A stretch of 64,000 nucleotides of DNA from positions 1 to 64,000 of the forward strand of contig CAMXCT020001660.1 of the NCBI GenBank assembly GCA_947184155.2, written 5' to 3'. The notes beneath the pieces are model-generated. The model was not told where the DNA came from. It made no database searches and saw only the letters and a list, made by a program, of their open reading frames with translations. The first letter of the stretch is position 1. Every line of letters begins with the position of its first letter. This DNA is from Cladocopium goreaui (lineage: Eukaryota > Sar > Dinophyceae > Suessiales > Symbiodiniaceae). Positions 44,520 to 53,999 of this stretch are shown in pieces. The translations under genes were made by a program, and so were the position numbers.

Positions 44520-44726
44520 CTGGGCCAAAAAAAAACAGGACATGTCAGTAATATGTTGATGTCATACATAATATATCATATATACCTTCCTGCTAAGATG
44601 ATCTAACATGGCTATGGAAATCACCAGTTTTAGTTCATAGCTAAATCATCGAACTAAATCTATAAATGGGTGATTTAGTTGAATCCTTTGATACTTGATA
44701 CGTGACACATGTATCGAAACATCACA

Positions 44727-44863
44727 TAGCCACTGGTTATTTAATGTAGCTGTGGAAACTCCGCATTTTTCTTTAATGATAGGTACAGTAAATCAATGTA
44801 GATCATCATAAATCATCTGTAAATAGACCATGTTCCATCGCTATGTTAAATTACCAGATGGTA
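44727..44863. mobile_element. MITE-like element, copy 3 (degenerate)
   Basis: Left end TAGCCACTGGTTATTTAATG, right end GTTAAATTACCAGATGGTA; longer and more decayed than other copies. A fragment with the same interior (CTATGGAAATCACCA...TATAAATGGGTGATTT) lies just left at ~44610-44690. Confidence 0.6.
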
Positions 44864-44880
44864 TCCAAAATAGATATCTG

Positions 44881-45091
44881 TTAATTTTTCTGGGTCTTTT
44901 TGCCTAAATGCCCACGAAGGATGGTCCTGAATCAGACCTCGGAAGGTTCCCTCGTCCTTGCGGAGATTTTTCCGAGATTGATGTCTGCACCTCAGGAATT
45001 TCCAAGCTGCTCCAGGCTTTCTCTCTTGTTGGGTGCAGTTCTCCACATATAAAAACGTATGATGACAGTCATCCAGTAAACTCACAAGATC
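44881..45091 (-). CDS. Predicted exon, 3' border uncertain
   Basis: After a strong acceptor (TTTTTTTTTAG) reads DLVSLLDDCHHTFLYVENCT, then KPGAAWKFLRCRHQSRKNLR and GLIQDHPSWAFRQKDPEKLT. Long and coding-like, basic in the middle. Internal donors (GTGCAG, GTCTGA) could shorten it. Confidence 0.6.
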
Positions 45092-45219
45092 CTAAAAAAA
45101 AACATGTTCTGTTCGTGTTTTTGTCATGGAAAAAACATAGTAAGTACCCACCATGGCGCCATGGGAACATGACAGATAATCATCCCCCCAGTGTATCATC
45201 CAATACATGATATATACAC

Positions 45220-45433
45220 TGAGAAAACTTCGTGGAATGTTCCTTTTTCCTCTCCGTGAGGCCAGGGTGAGCCGCTCCGAGGGCGGTGGCAATATCTTCA
45301 ACATATCTTCAACTTTGGCAATCCTGCAAGCCGGAACTTGGAGAAGTGTTCTCCTCAGTCCCTCCCAAACAGACGAAGGCCATCGGCGGCCAGTGGCATC
45401 GGTTTGACGAACTCGCCCAGGTTCCGCAGTTGA
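45220..45433 (-). CDS. Predicted exon
   Basis: Acceptor GATGGCAG, donor GTGTAT. Reads GRVRQTDATGRRWPSSVWEG, then RIAKVEDMLKILPPPSERLT and RRGKRNIPRSFLS. It follows 45574-45681 in phase 0. A shorter version starting at 45313 (acceptor GGCTTGCAG) is possible. A different frame upstream (GDDLVRADDGSQLRNLGEFV) is also coding-like, so two exons may overlap here. Confidence 0.6.
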
Positions 45434-45573
45434 CTGCCATCATCTGCCCGTACCAAATCATCTCCTCCGGCCACTGCACTGTTAAGAGGTGACCAGTGCC
45501 CAAGATGAAGTCAGTTGAGTCATGTTGAGTCTGTCATAGTCTGTCATTCGATCGTTCTAGGATCGCGGTTCAC

Positions 45574-45681
45574 GTTTTTCAGGGCGGCATCTGCCAACAT
45601 TCGCAAAGTTCCCTTCTCCAGTTCTCTCCAGTTGCGTTTCCAAAGGGCAGCTGCTCGAAGTAAAGCAACCAATCGTTTTTC
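45574..45681 (-). CDS. Predicted exon
   Basis: Exactly 36 codons, phase 0 to 0: EKRLVALLRAAALWKRNWRE then LEKGTLRMLADAALKN. Acceptor AAGCCAG, donor GTGAAC. Strongly helical and basic. Confidence 0.7.
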
Positions 45682-45875
45682 CTGGCTTTCACCAATCCCA
45701 TTCTCCCCATTCTCTCAGTATAGAAGATTCCCCTCAATAAGGGACCCGGAAATGAATGTGAGTTCCAACTTATACCCAATGCAATGCTATCCAATACTAA
45801 GTTCCAAGGTTTCTAAACGCATCAGAGGCCCATATTGGGTCTGGAGTGTTCAATCTTATCGGAATGGATAGGATA

Positions 45876-45986
45876 TACCCTCTGGTAAACTAACATAACT
45901 ATGTATGGAAAATCACAATGTATTCATGGGTAAATCAACTATAAATAGCCATGTTCAATAGCTTTTTGTATGTTTACCAGAGGGTA
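45876..45986. mobile_element. MITE-like TIR element, copy 4
   Basis: TACCCTCTGGTAAACTAAC at the left and TGTTTACCAGAGGGTA at the right, ~111 bp. It ends 27 bp before the stop codon of the glycosyltransferase gene's last exon. Confidence 0.75.
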
Positions 45987-46012
45987 TGTTAAGGGGAACG
46001 AATTCCCATCCA

Positions 46013-46105
46013 TCAGTCTTCCTGCGTCTCCATCAACTTGCCGTAGACGTTGCGAATGTGTTGCCGTGTCTGTTGGATACCTTGGAGTTCTCGAGGTAAA
46101 CTCTC
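46013..46105 (-). CDS. Exostosin-like gene, last exon
   Basis: Acceptor TGCCACCAG, 30 codons, TGA at 46013-46015. Reads ELQGIQQTRQHIRNVYGKLM: a helical C-terminal tail after the catalytic half, as is usual in exostosin-family (GT47) proteins, where a Met/Arg-rich helix precedes a Tyr-containing end. A MITE lies just beyond. The link to the upstream exon is by family expectation, not proven phase. Confidence 0.6.
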   Translation of the reverse strand, partial: ESLPRELQGIQQTRQHIRNVYGKLMETQED

Positions 46106-46847
46106 CTGGTGGCAGGTGGGTCATGTCGTCTCGACATGGGGTAGACATGGGTAGACCCACACATGATGATTCTTATTGTTGATATATGTGGCTTTGATGT
46201 ACCCCAACACGTATGGCCATGATGACTACTATTGTCATTATTGCTATCACTATCATTATAGTTATTTACAATTTGCTATCATGGCATATCATGGCTTATG
46301 ATTTGGGGTGCACAAAATGACCAACAGTTCTGTGATGTTATGAGTATTGTGGGTGCATTTTTTTGTGCCATGGTCTTAATTTCGGATCCATACGAAGGTC
46401 ACCTGAATTCAATTCAAGACCCATGCAGGACGGAAATTAGACTGTCGAAATCGATGCTCCCTGAAGGCAAGCAAACTTTTAGGAGTCCTGGTGCCGAATT
46501 TTCACTGGCAAACCCTTTTTATCTGGACAATCTGCACCCAAAATAACCCGCAGTGTAAACTGGGGGGTGCAGTTGGGGTTCTGAGTGGGTATCACCATGA
46601 TTAGACAAAAAAACCGAAGTTCGGATCTAACCCTTATAAGTATATGGCCATTTATATTATATAATACTTATAGCTGGAAACTGCATCCCCAAGAACAGGT
46701 TCATATCGAGTTGAAAAAAGGCCCAACATCTTCAAACGTCGCCCAAATATTGCACGGTACCTCCCAATATGCCTATAGAACCTCTAAGCTTCTAAATTAA
46801 GAATAATCCCGTCCACCTCATACTAACCCCTGGCCAGAAACCATGAT

Positions 46848-47057
46848 TTAGATTGATCTAGTATTGGTTCTATTGATTTGGGGGATCCTATGGTTTTGTA
46901 TTTCACCTTCGGGAAACGAGGAAATGTTGTACCCATCCCACCTGAAACCGCCAGACCCATCAATTAAGCTAGGCCCTGTTTCAATCAGCGCAGCAGGATC
47001 ACATGCCATCTTCTCTGAGCGAAGCAAAGAGATCTTCTCCCAGTCAATCAACTCGTC
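46848..47057 (-). CDS. Exostosin-like gene, C-terminal catalytic exon
   Basis: Begins after GGCAAAG with DELIDWEKISLLRSEKMACD and DPAALIETGPSLIDG, matching the exostosin-family motif in which an aspartate-tryptophan strand follows the nucleotide-sugar-binding loop. The frame is open to TAG at 46848, but a donor AG/GTGGGA at 46942 probably ends the exon. The intron on its 5' side is the non-canonical one described in the findings. Confidence 0.68.
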   Translation of the reverse strand, partial: DELIDWEKISLLRSEKMACDPAALIETGPSLIDGSGGFRWDGYNISSFPEGEIQNHRIPQINRTNTRSI

Positions 47058-47204
47058 CTTTGCCGGGCAGCGGGTGAAAAAAACGTCCGAAACAGCACCA
47101 AACGGGACAGAACCAACCAAACAAAAAAAGACCAACAGCCTTGTCCTCAGCAACTTAAGTATGAGGCATGACTTGCCATCTTCCAGCATTTTGAGCCAGG
47201 TGTC

Positions 47205-47340
47205 AAGTGGTAGTTTCCATCCATCCGCCAAGATCACAGGAATAGCTTCCCCATTCAACACCTCCATCAGTCGGTAGCTCCAGCGCCCATGGCCGTGCAA
47301 CACCAGGCCATAGGCCGAATCGAAGAGGGAGAAATATGGC
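47205..47340 (-). CDS. Exostosin-like gene, nucleotide-sugar-binding exon
   Basis: Acceptor GTGCCCCAG. Reads YFSLFDSAYGLVLHGHGRWS, then YRLMEVLNGEAIPVILADGW and KLPL. This is the signature region of exostosin (GT47) glycosyltransferases: Tyr/Ser-x-Arg-Leu-x-Glu-x-Leu, small residue, Ile-Pro-Val-Ile, Asp-Gly-Trp-x-Leu-Pro. Members transfer sugars in the Golgi using UDP-sugars. The 3' end is drawn at a GA donor that gives the continuous family sequence KLPL-DELIDW; a GCAAGT at 47171-47176 is an alternative. Its first base completes a Gln codon from 47766-48107. Confidence 0.8.
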
Positions 47341-47765
47341 CTGGGGCACCCCGAAAATCACCGTGTGGTACCCATGATGAACCACAAGGTGAGAACCCCC
47401 AGTTATAAGATTAGTTTATAAATCCATTGACTATATATACATATATATATTGTACCCCATAAATCCATAAGCCCCTAGTTAAGCATGTTATAAATCGTTA
47501 TAAGTCGTCAACTTAGCTATCTACGGGGCATCACCTTGCACCAATGTGTGGGTTTTTAAGGAGCCAATGTGTTTGGACTGGTGACGGCCTTCACACACCT
47601 GGAAGTACAGGGAGACTTCCAATCCCAGAGCTTTGTAGTGCTTGAACTAGGGTAATTAACGTGTTAAACTCAGTAACAAGCCATCCCATTCACCAACCAT
47701 TCGGAGGTCATTCTCCATCCCAAGACGGGTTTTTTTCAACCTCTATGGTTTACCATTGGGCTTAC

Positions 47766-48107
47766 TGCAGGCACACTAAATTCGAAGCCCTTTCGATGGC
47801 ACCCTTTTGGTGCCTCATTTCTTTGTGGCGTTGTGCTTTGTCGGCAATGGCAATGAACACGTCAGATGGCAGCATGACACTGGTCATACTCGGCGAGCCT
47901 GTCGGGCAGCCACTGAGCTCTGGTCGGCGGATGGACACGTTGAGCATTGCTTCCAGGTTGCCACGGACATAGGATGCCCCGTCCAGACCATTGTTCCGAA
48001 TCCCTTGGAAGGTGAGAAAGTACTTGGGCGGATCAGAAGGTTTCACCTGACCCAATTGCGCGCGGAGTTTGCACTGGTTGTCATGTTCTTTCACCAAAGC
48101 TTTTGAC
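47766..48107 (-). CDS. Exostosin-like gene, central exon
   Basis: 342 bp, acceptor TTTCTTTCAG, donor GTAAGC. Reads KPSDPPKYFLTFQGIRNNGL and DGASYVRGNLEAMLNVSIRR; the K-Y-F-L-T-F-x-G-I-R...V-R element is the strand usually found in the N-terminal half of the exostosin domain (R-x-L-L-x-F-x-G). It ends KGAIERASNLVCL and joins 47205-47340 in phase. Confidence 0.78.
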
Positions 48108-48232
48108 CTGAAAGAAAGAATATGAGTCTCTCTACATAATACATTGACAACAAAATCACGTTTTCATGGCTTCATACTAACATACGTAATTGTTAATTAT
48201 GAACATCTCTGGTAGTTTTCATCCATCCCCAC

Positions 48233-48404
48233 CTTGTTGTTCTTCAGTTTTTCTGGTGCCGGGATGTGATGCACATGCGTCACGCCCGGCACCAACAGTG
48301 CGGAGTCGTTCTTCAGATCCCAACCCCTGAGATCTGAGGAGGAAAACATGAAATCTCGACGCGCCAGGAGCTTGACGATGTTCGGATCCTGGTGGTTGCA
48401 GATC
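48233..48404 (-). CDS. Exostosin-like gene, N-terminal exon
   Basis: Acceptor GTTTTCAG, donor GTGGGG, 57 codons: ICNHQDPNIVKLLARRDFMF, then SSDLRGWDLKNDSALLVPGV and HHIPAPEKLKNNK. The L-V-P-G-V...H-H-I-P-A-P stretch matches the position of the Val-Ile-Pro-Pro segment in exostosins. It ends in phase 0 while the next exon needs phase 2, so a small exon or a different donor was missed. Confidence 0.72.
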
Positions 48405-48524
48405 CTGAAAACCCCCAAAATCCAAGGGATAAACAATCCTGAAAAAAAAGCTGGACTGGTGAATTGAAACATGTATGGAGTATGTACATACATGTGGTAT
48501 ACATGTGGTATACATGTGGTATAC

Positions 48525-48854
48525 ATACCTAGAGACTCATGTATCCAAAATTTCGGGCGCATTCCCAACCTACAAAAAAATCAGGCGCAAGTCCACAAGA
48601 ATGGCGCAATGTAGAAAACATGGCGCAATTCCACAAAAACGGCGCAATGGAAATTCTGCACGGGCAAGGACGGCGCAATCACGGGCAAAAACGGTGCAAT
48701 CATTGGCAAAAACGGCGCATTCCAACACCAAAATCTAAAACCATATTTGTTTCCCAAAGAACGGCGCATGCCAGAAATTTCAGCGGCAATCAGATGAAAC
48801 ACTGTTTTGCTAGACCAGCATCAAAATTTTGATGCCGCTCGAGTCTCTAGGTAT
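48525..48854. mobile_element. TIR-bounded cassette with degenerate GGCGCAAT array
   Basis: Perfect 14-bp terminal inverted repeats, ATACCTAGAGACTC (48525-48538) and GAGTCTCTAGGTAT (48841-48854). Between them about ten copies of an octamer around GGCGCAAT recur every ~17-25 bp with A-rich spacers. Near the right end is the palindrome CATCAAAATTTTGATG. It lies in an intron of the exostosin-like gene. An 11-bp repeat (ACATGTGGTAT) abuts the left end. Confidence 0.75.
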
Positions 48855-49277
48855 ATGATATATGTATACTGTATACATGTATACATATAATTTACATATA
48901 CACTAGATTTTAGGCCGGTGTTCAGTAGCAGGGGATTATTCAGGGCTTTAGTTGTGGCTAAACGCCGTCGTGCCGCCCGATGCAAAATGAATTCACTTCA
49001 ATCAATATTTGGCAATTGGACATTTTCGTGACCCCATCCCGTCCCATGTTCAGAAAGAAAATACTCCAAAAAAATCTATGCTCCCAAATATGTGTATATA
49101 AATCCCTCACAGCCACCATGGTTTCTTCGGAGGATGTTTAATATGAACCGGGGATAGCATTAATCATAGCTGAATAGATATTAACCACTATATTAACCAC
49201 TATATTCCCATTAAAATATCCCAGGAAATCACAAAAAATCATGATTTCTGAGGCCTGGAAAATCATGGAAAACATAC

Positions 49278-49447
49278 CAACAAATTGCCCTGGCCCCTGG
49301 CCTTCCGTCCCCTGGCGCCAAGTCTCGCAGTTTCGCCGAATCTGACACTTCTCTTGCGCCAGCGAGCTCAGTTGCAGCTTGGCGTCGCAGTCGTAACCTG
49401 ACGCGGAAAACCGTGTCCAACGTCCAAGGGCCGGTCCCCTAAAGGCC
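49278..49447 (-). CDS. Probable upstream exon of the exostosin-like gene
   Basis: Acceptor AAGACCAG, donor GTATGTT (or GTTGGT slightly earlier). Reads GRWTRFSASGYDCDAKLQLS, then LAQEKCQIRRNCETWRQGTE. Cys-containing and charged, consistent with a luminal stem, but assignment to this gene rests on order and strand. Confidence 0.5.
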
Positions 49448-49756
49448 CTGGTCTTGAAGCCACATTTCACCAGCAATGGGGGATAAACGGATAAACCAAC
49501 CACGGAGATACCATAGGAATCCATAGGTATCTCAAGACATGTATTGAAATGTGTCACAAACATTCACAAACAATGTCCCCTTTGGAATTGTCAATAAATG
49601 TGTTGTTGTCGTCCTGCGGAACGTGACAATGAAGCATGGGGCCCAGCACCCGCCCAAGGAACAAAGGTATGGCCGGTCAGGCGTTCGTGGTGGCAGCTCC
49701 AGAAATCGTTGCACTGGTCCGCAACACACGATGTAAAACACTGCCTGCCAACGACC

Positions 49757-49949
49757 CATGAAACTCATAGGCATGAACATCTCGAACATGTCCAGTAAAA
49801 AAACGTTTGAAATTATCAAACTGATCTGAGTCTGGATATGGAACATTTCCTGACAGATTGCTTTTCAGAACTATGAGAGTCTGAGACATCTGTTTCTTGT
49901 CATGAACATTTCCGTGGAAGCCTTCAATCACTTCAATAACCTCGTCAAA
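49757..49949 (-). CDS. Possible exon
   Basis: From an ATG at 49949: MFDEVIEVIEGFHGNVHDKK then MSQTLIVLKSNLSGNVPYPD and FKRFFTGHVRDVHAYEFHGS. Coding-like; borders unknown. It might be the first exon of the glycosyltransferase gene or a separate gene. Confidence 0.4.
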
Positions 49950-50244
49950 CATGGAATTCCAGCATGAATTTGATGGACAGTAGAAGTGCAATTATGACCA
50001 AAACTCGGGCATCCTGCACCCCATCAATTTGGTGCGGGGGCAAATCTTTGGACATACACGTGAATCATTTGGGTAGATGTTTGCAAACCAACTTGAACAA
50101 CACACCCTGAGAGAAGCAACGAACATGGAAACAGAACACAAATGAACATACTAAATCAGATTGACTGGCTAACCGGCTAATTCCAACTGATTCCCCAACT
50201 AATGATTCCCCACATCTTCCAAATATTCATGCGGGAGAATCCCC

Positions 50245-50338
50245 TCATATCCATTTTTCCAGTAGCTCCAGCACCTTCTCCGGCTCTTCCACAGTGAAGT
50301 TCCTTGGCGCGGGATACGGTGGATGCACCTTGAAGTAC
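50245..50338 (-). CDS. Gene G, terminal exon
   Basis: Acceptor ACTTTCAG, reads YFKVHPPYPAPRNFTVEEPE then KVLELLEKWI, stop TGA at 50245-50247. Good coding character; unknown family. Phase-matched with 50831-50909. Confidence 0.7.
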
Positions 50339-50830
50339 CTGAAAGTGGACTTCAGTTCAAACATCAGCAGGTTCAAACATATCCCAAATATATATTCCAA
50401 ATAGTTATCCAAATATCCTATTCAACTATCATAAACATGATAAATGATGATTGGGATGCTTACTTGTTCGATTTTGGAGACAATGTGCTTTTGATGCGCA
50501 CTAAGCGGATACTGGTGATGCAAAAAAACAATTTGGCCTTGGCCAGTTTGATACATTTTTTTGATCATAAAGGTACAAGCTGGAAATGCACAAACATGGC
50601 ATGGTAATGGAGTTTTGTCAATGGAGTTTCTCTTGGAGAGGAAACCATCACTATTTTCTCAGTGTCAAATTTACTGTAGAGTACATGAACATCAGGAACC
50701 ATCAGCCATGATTCTGGGTAAATAAAAAAATATTTCACTCACCTGAATTGTTGGGCCATTTTGGGATGATTCCCCGAATCCTAACTATGATTATAGTGAG
50801 GGAGAACAGTGAGGTCGTGATGAAATTTAC

Positions 50831-50909
50831 CCAGATGATTGCAAGCTGCGTTCGTGTGCAAATCTTCCCAGCGTTCGCAGCTTTTTTCCGCCGCTGTGAT
50901 TCCATCGTA
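50831..50909 (-). CDS. Gene G, internal exon
   Basis: Acceptor CAACCAG, donor GTAAAT. The frame that links both neighbours reads RWNHSGGKKLRTLGRFAHER. Another open frame (DGITAAEKSCERWEDLHTNA) also looks natural, so either this frame or a neighbour's border may be wrong. Confidence 0.55.
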
Positions 50910-50953
50910 CTGGTTGGAGAATAGGGATTCCGGTCGTGGATTATGATAGCCAA

Positions 50954-51058
50954 TACCCTCTGGTTATGTCAAAATAGCTATTGAAAATGGCCATTTATAG
51001 TTGATTTTCCCATTAAAAATGGTGATTATCCATAGTTATGTTAAATTACCAGAGGGTA
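50954..51058. mobile_element. MITE-like TIR element, copy 5
   Basis: TACCCTCTGGTTATGTCAAA ... GTTAAATTACCAGAGGGTA, ~105 bp; lies in the intron between two gene G exons and begins 45 bp from the exon at 50831-50909. Confidence 0.8.
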
Positions 51059-51183
51059 TATTGGATAGTCCAACCCCCTATAATCCTCCACCAACTATCT
51101 CCCGGATTATCATATCCCTATCGTTTGATGCTAAAAGACCCTATCAATGGTGATGAAATCACCAATCAATACACCAGGGCCAC

Positions 51184-51322
51184 CAGCAGTCTCTGCGCTG
51201 TCAGGATGCCAGCGTTGGAGTTCTCGGATTCGCAAATCCTTCCGAAGCATCAAGGTTTCTTCAATGAAGACCGGAGCAAATTCGTGAACCGGAGGATCTC
51301 CATCAAACACCTCAAAGCCAGG
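51184..51322 (-). CDS. Gene G, internal exon
   Basis: Acceptor GATGTCAG, donor GTGGCC. Reads PGFEVFDGDPPVHEFAPVFI, then LMLRKDLRIRELQRWHPDSA. One of the most convincing exons here; family unknown. Confidence 0.72.
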
Positions 51323-52220
51323 CTGACATCTCTTGGTCGCACTGACTATATATATATATATATACACACCTATATTATATATATATATATATATCCCTGT
51401 ATATTATATATATATATATCCCTGTATATAATTATACATATGCTCAGCGCCAATACATGGACCTACCTTTTTCCACTGTTGCCACTCTCGCGAAACATGT
51501 GTATGTATGTGTATATATATATATATGATTCTACATATGTTTTTTTTTAAATAATCTATGGTGATTGGATGGTTCATCCCATGCACGCCCTCTGGTAAGC
51601 TGGTACCGGTAACGCTTCTCCACTCATCCCAAACGTGGATGGAAGGCAACAGAAAATCGAACATGGCGAAATCAGATATTCCACACAACCATATAAAGAA
51701 TAGATACAGAAGTACTAATAGATAATGTATGTGTATATATATAATATAATATATTATATTATATTATATTATATTATAAACTATATAGATACTATTCAAA
51801 TCAAAGAACAAAAACCTGTTTTCTCCCGAACTTTGCCCCTTTTCGAATCCGGAATGGCCCACAAAATGCTTCAGTGGACTCAACGGAGTGAGTTTTTCGC
51901 AAGTGCACCATTGGTTGCTCTTTGCTGAGTGTATTATATATAGCTCATATATATATATATGCGATTGATATGGTACAATACCAACAAAAAAGACCCTATT
52001 GCACAATACTAGATATATATATATATATAGTATCAACAAATCATTTCAATATACACATTACAAAATATTACAAATACATGATTATGTGTAGAAGATCATA
52101 TAGATGTATATATATATATATGTATTATTTATTATTATACAAATACATAAGTTTATGATATCTTATCATAGATTTTCATCTACATCTACAGATCCTCGCC
52201 TTGAAGGGCGTCTCCTCAGC

Positions 52221-52299
52221 TTTCCCCGTGAACTCCGTGGACGGCGTTGTGGACCGCCTCACTTGGCATTGGAAAATGGTGCTTCACCATGGAAAAACC
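52221..52299 (-). CDS. Gene H, predicted exon
   Basis: Acceptor ATTTTTCAG, reads GFSMVKHHFPMPSEAVHNAV then HGVHGE; ends at a GC donor (GCTGAG) or at the TGA just after. A plus-strand frame is also open (ILALKGVSSAFPVNSVDGVV), so strand is inferred from context. Confidence 0.45.
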
Positions 52300-52495
52300 C
52301 TGAAAAATGATGGTTTAAGCATAAGAACCGGGGTGTTTGAAGGGGGATTCAGCTTGAAACATATGGGTGTTGATAAATGATGGTTGAATCATGACTTCAT
52401 CATCAATAGAGATTTTAACCAAATCGGAAAGTCAAATGTGGATATTCCAACCATTGATGTCCTCAACATCCACTCCACATGTTCTTACTTCAGCA

Positions 52496-52666
52496 CTAAA
52501 GCATCCAAATCCTGGTAGAGTCAGACGATGTCAGACGTGCGTGGGCCTTGTTGGTATCCGCGTCTGGGGATCTTTTTTTGACATCCTCGGGGATCCGCCA
52601 AAGTCCAAAGTCATTGCACGTGAAGAGAAGCAACGCCAGCCTTGCAGGGATTTCACCAAGGGGACC
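52496..52666 (-). CDS. Gene H, predicted exon
   Basis: Acceptor CTGACTGCAG. Reads GPLGEIPARLALLLFTCNDF, then GLWRIPEDVKKRSPDADTNK to TAG at 52496; may be terminal or end earlier. The MITE at 52681-52787 ends 14 bp from this exon, so its inverted repeat forms part of the acceptor region. Confidence 0.55.
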   Translation of the reverse strand, partial: GPLGEIPARLALLLFTCNDFGLWRIPEDVKKRSPDADTNKAHARLTSSDSTRIWML

Positions 52667-52680
52667 CTGCAGTCAGCCGC

Positions 52681-52787
52681 TACCCTCTGGCAAACCAACA
52701 ATTTGATCTGGAAAATCACCCGTTTTAATAGGCCTAAATGTGACATATTCTAGAGCTATGTTAGTATTGTTAGTTGACCGCAGGGTA
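52681..52787. mobile_element. MITE-like element, copy 6
   Basis: TACCCTCTGGCAAACCAAC at the left; right end more diverged (GTTAGTTGACCGCAGGGTA). About 107 bp, directly next to the acceptor of 52496-52666. Confidence 0.65.
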
Positions 52788-53168
52788 GTCTTTAGCATGT
52801 TGGTATGTGAAACTGTTTTTTCTCCATTCATGGATCAACTCTTAAGAGCTGATGATAAGTGTCGTTTGTTTCACACAAAATCAAGGTCTGTTACAAACAC
52901 TCTCATAGAATGACATGTGGCAGTGGGTCAAAACCCTATCCCCCTTCTGTTCACATCAAAATAGCTGGTAAATGGATGGTCATTCCCCTAAAAATGGTAT
53001 TAATAGGTTTTGACACACTGCCATGTCTGTTAGAATATGTTTGAATGGTTCACTTGATATCTTGATATATCTTGACAATGTCAACTGTCTTCTCTGTCTT
53101 CTCCTGAGACTTATGTTGTGCCGGACTGGTTTTGGGTTGAAGAGATTTTTCTCCTAGTAGCGCGTCTG

Positions 53169-53205
53169 TCATTTCTTGTTTCTGGGTAGTTTCCGAAGTT
53201 CAAGC
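53169..53205 (-). CDS. Gene I, terminal exon
   Basis: Acceptor CAGACAG, one base completing an Arg codon, then LELRKLPRNKK and TGA. Small, but it extends the three upstream exons in phase. Confidence 0.5.
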
Positions 53206-53332
53206 CTGTCTGAAGGTACAGTATCTATATATTATAGAGCCTAAAATCTTGGACACTCGCAAACATCTATTAAGCCATCATAGCCTTCTACAATTTTTTC
53301 CGGGAATCCCCACACCACATTGTTTTTTCAAC

Positions 53333-53441
53333 CTGGTCGACAAATTTGGTCGTGGCCAAGAGGCAATAGAAAGATCTGGCAAAAGCGCAGAGGGCCCCAG
53401 CCACAAATCATCCGCAAAACTTCGCAAAACGGATCCGATTG
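53333..53441 (-). CDS. Gene I, exon 3 of the run
   Basis: Acceptor TTTAAG, donor GTTGAA. Reads IGSVLRSFADDLWLGPSALL then PDLSIASWPRPNLST. Phase-matched both sides. A plus-strand frame is open too. Confidence 0.55.
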
Positions 53442-53616
53442 CTTAAAGTGACTGTTTGGATGTCGGATGATGTCGGTATGTCAAAGTCTTGTGGGGATGG
53501 GTCAAAACCCTGGTACCTAGTGAACCCCAAAATAGCTGGTAAATGGATGTTCATCCCACTAAAAATGTATCTATAGGTATTGACCCATACCCTTGTGTCA
53601 ATGCTGTTAATTTTAC

Positions 53617-53690
53617 CACTGGAAAGTCTGGATCTGTGAAAGAACGGTGGATCTCTACAGCATCGATCCAGGAGCGCGGGATCCAAGAAG
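53617..53690 (-). CDS. Gene I, exon 2 of the run
   Basis: Acceptor GATTTCAG, donor GTAAAA; both good. Phase-matched frame FLDPALLDRCCRDPPFFHRS. Confidence 0.55.
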
Positions 53691-53892
53691 CTGAAATCGA
53701 TCAGTTTCGTATACACTGTACAACTATTAATGGTTGTCCTTGTTGTAAATGACTTTCGATTCTGTGTATGTATATATATATATATACATGTATTATTGTG
53801 TATATATAATAAATTCCTCAGCTTAGTTTCTCAACCTGAAACAAACAACTTAGGGAAATTCAGGTCCCACTTTGGATTTACGTTTGATATAC

Positions 53893-53986
53893 CGTTGCAG
53901 CGTTGCATCATCTGCGAGGCTCCGACAAATGCCGTTGGACCTGAACGGATGTGCCAGGAGAATGCAGGATTTGCCGATGAACATAT
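53893..53986 (-). CDS. Gene I, exon 1 of the run
   Basis: Acceptor CACCAAG, donor GTATAT. Reads MFIGKSCILLAHPFRSNGIC then RSLADDATLQR. With the next three exons it gives about 104 codons and a stop, a C-terminal region of unknown family. The plus strand also offers a decent exon here (acceptor GTTGCAG; RCIICEAPTNAVGPERMCQE). Confidence 0.5.
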
Positions 53987-53999
53987 CTTGGTGCATGTG

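Noticed and set aside
51586-51605. CCCTCTGGTAAGCTGGTACC as another MITE end
   Set aside because: Only ten bases match the element end and no partner end was found nearby.
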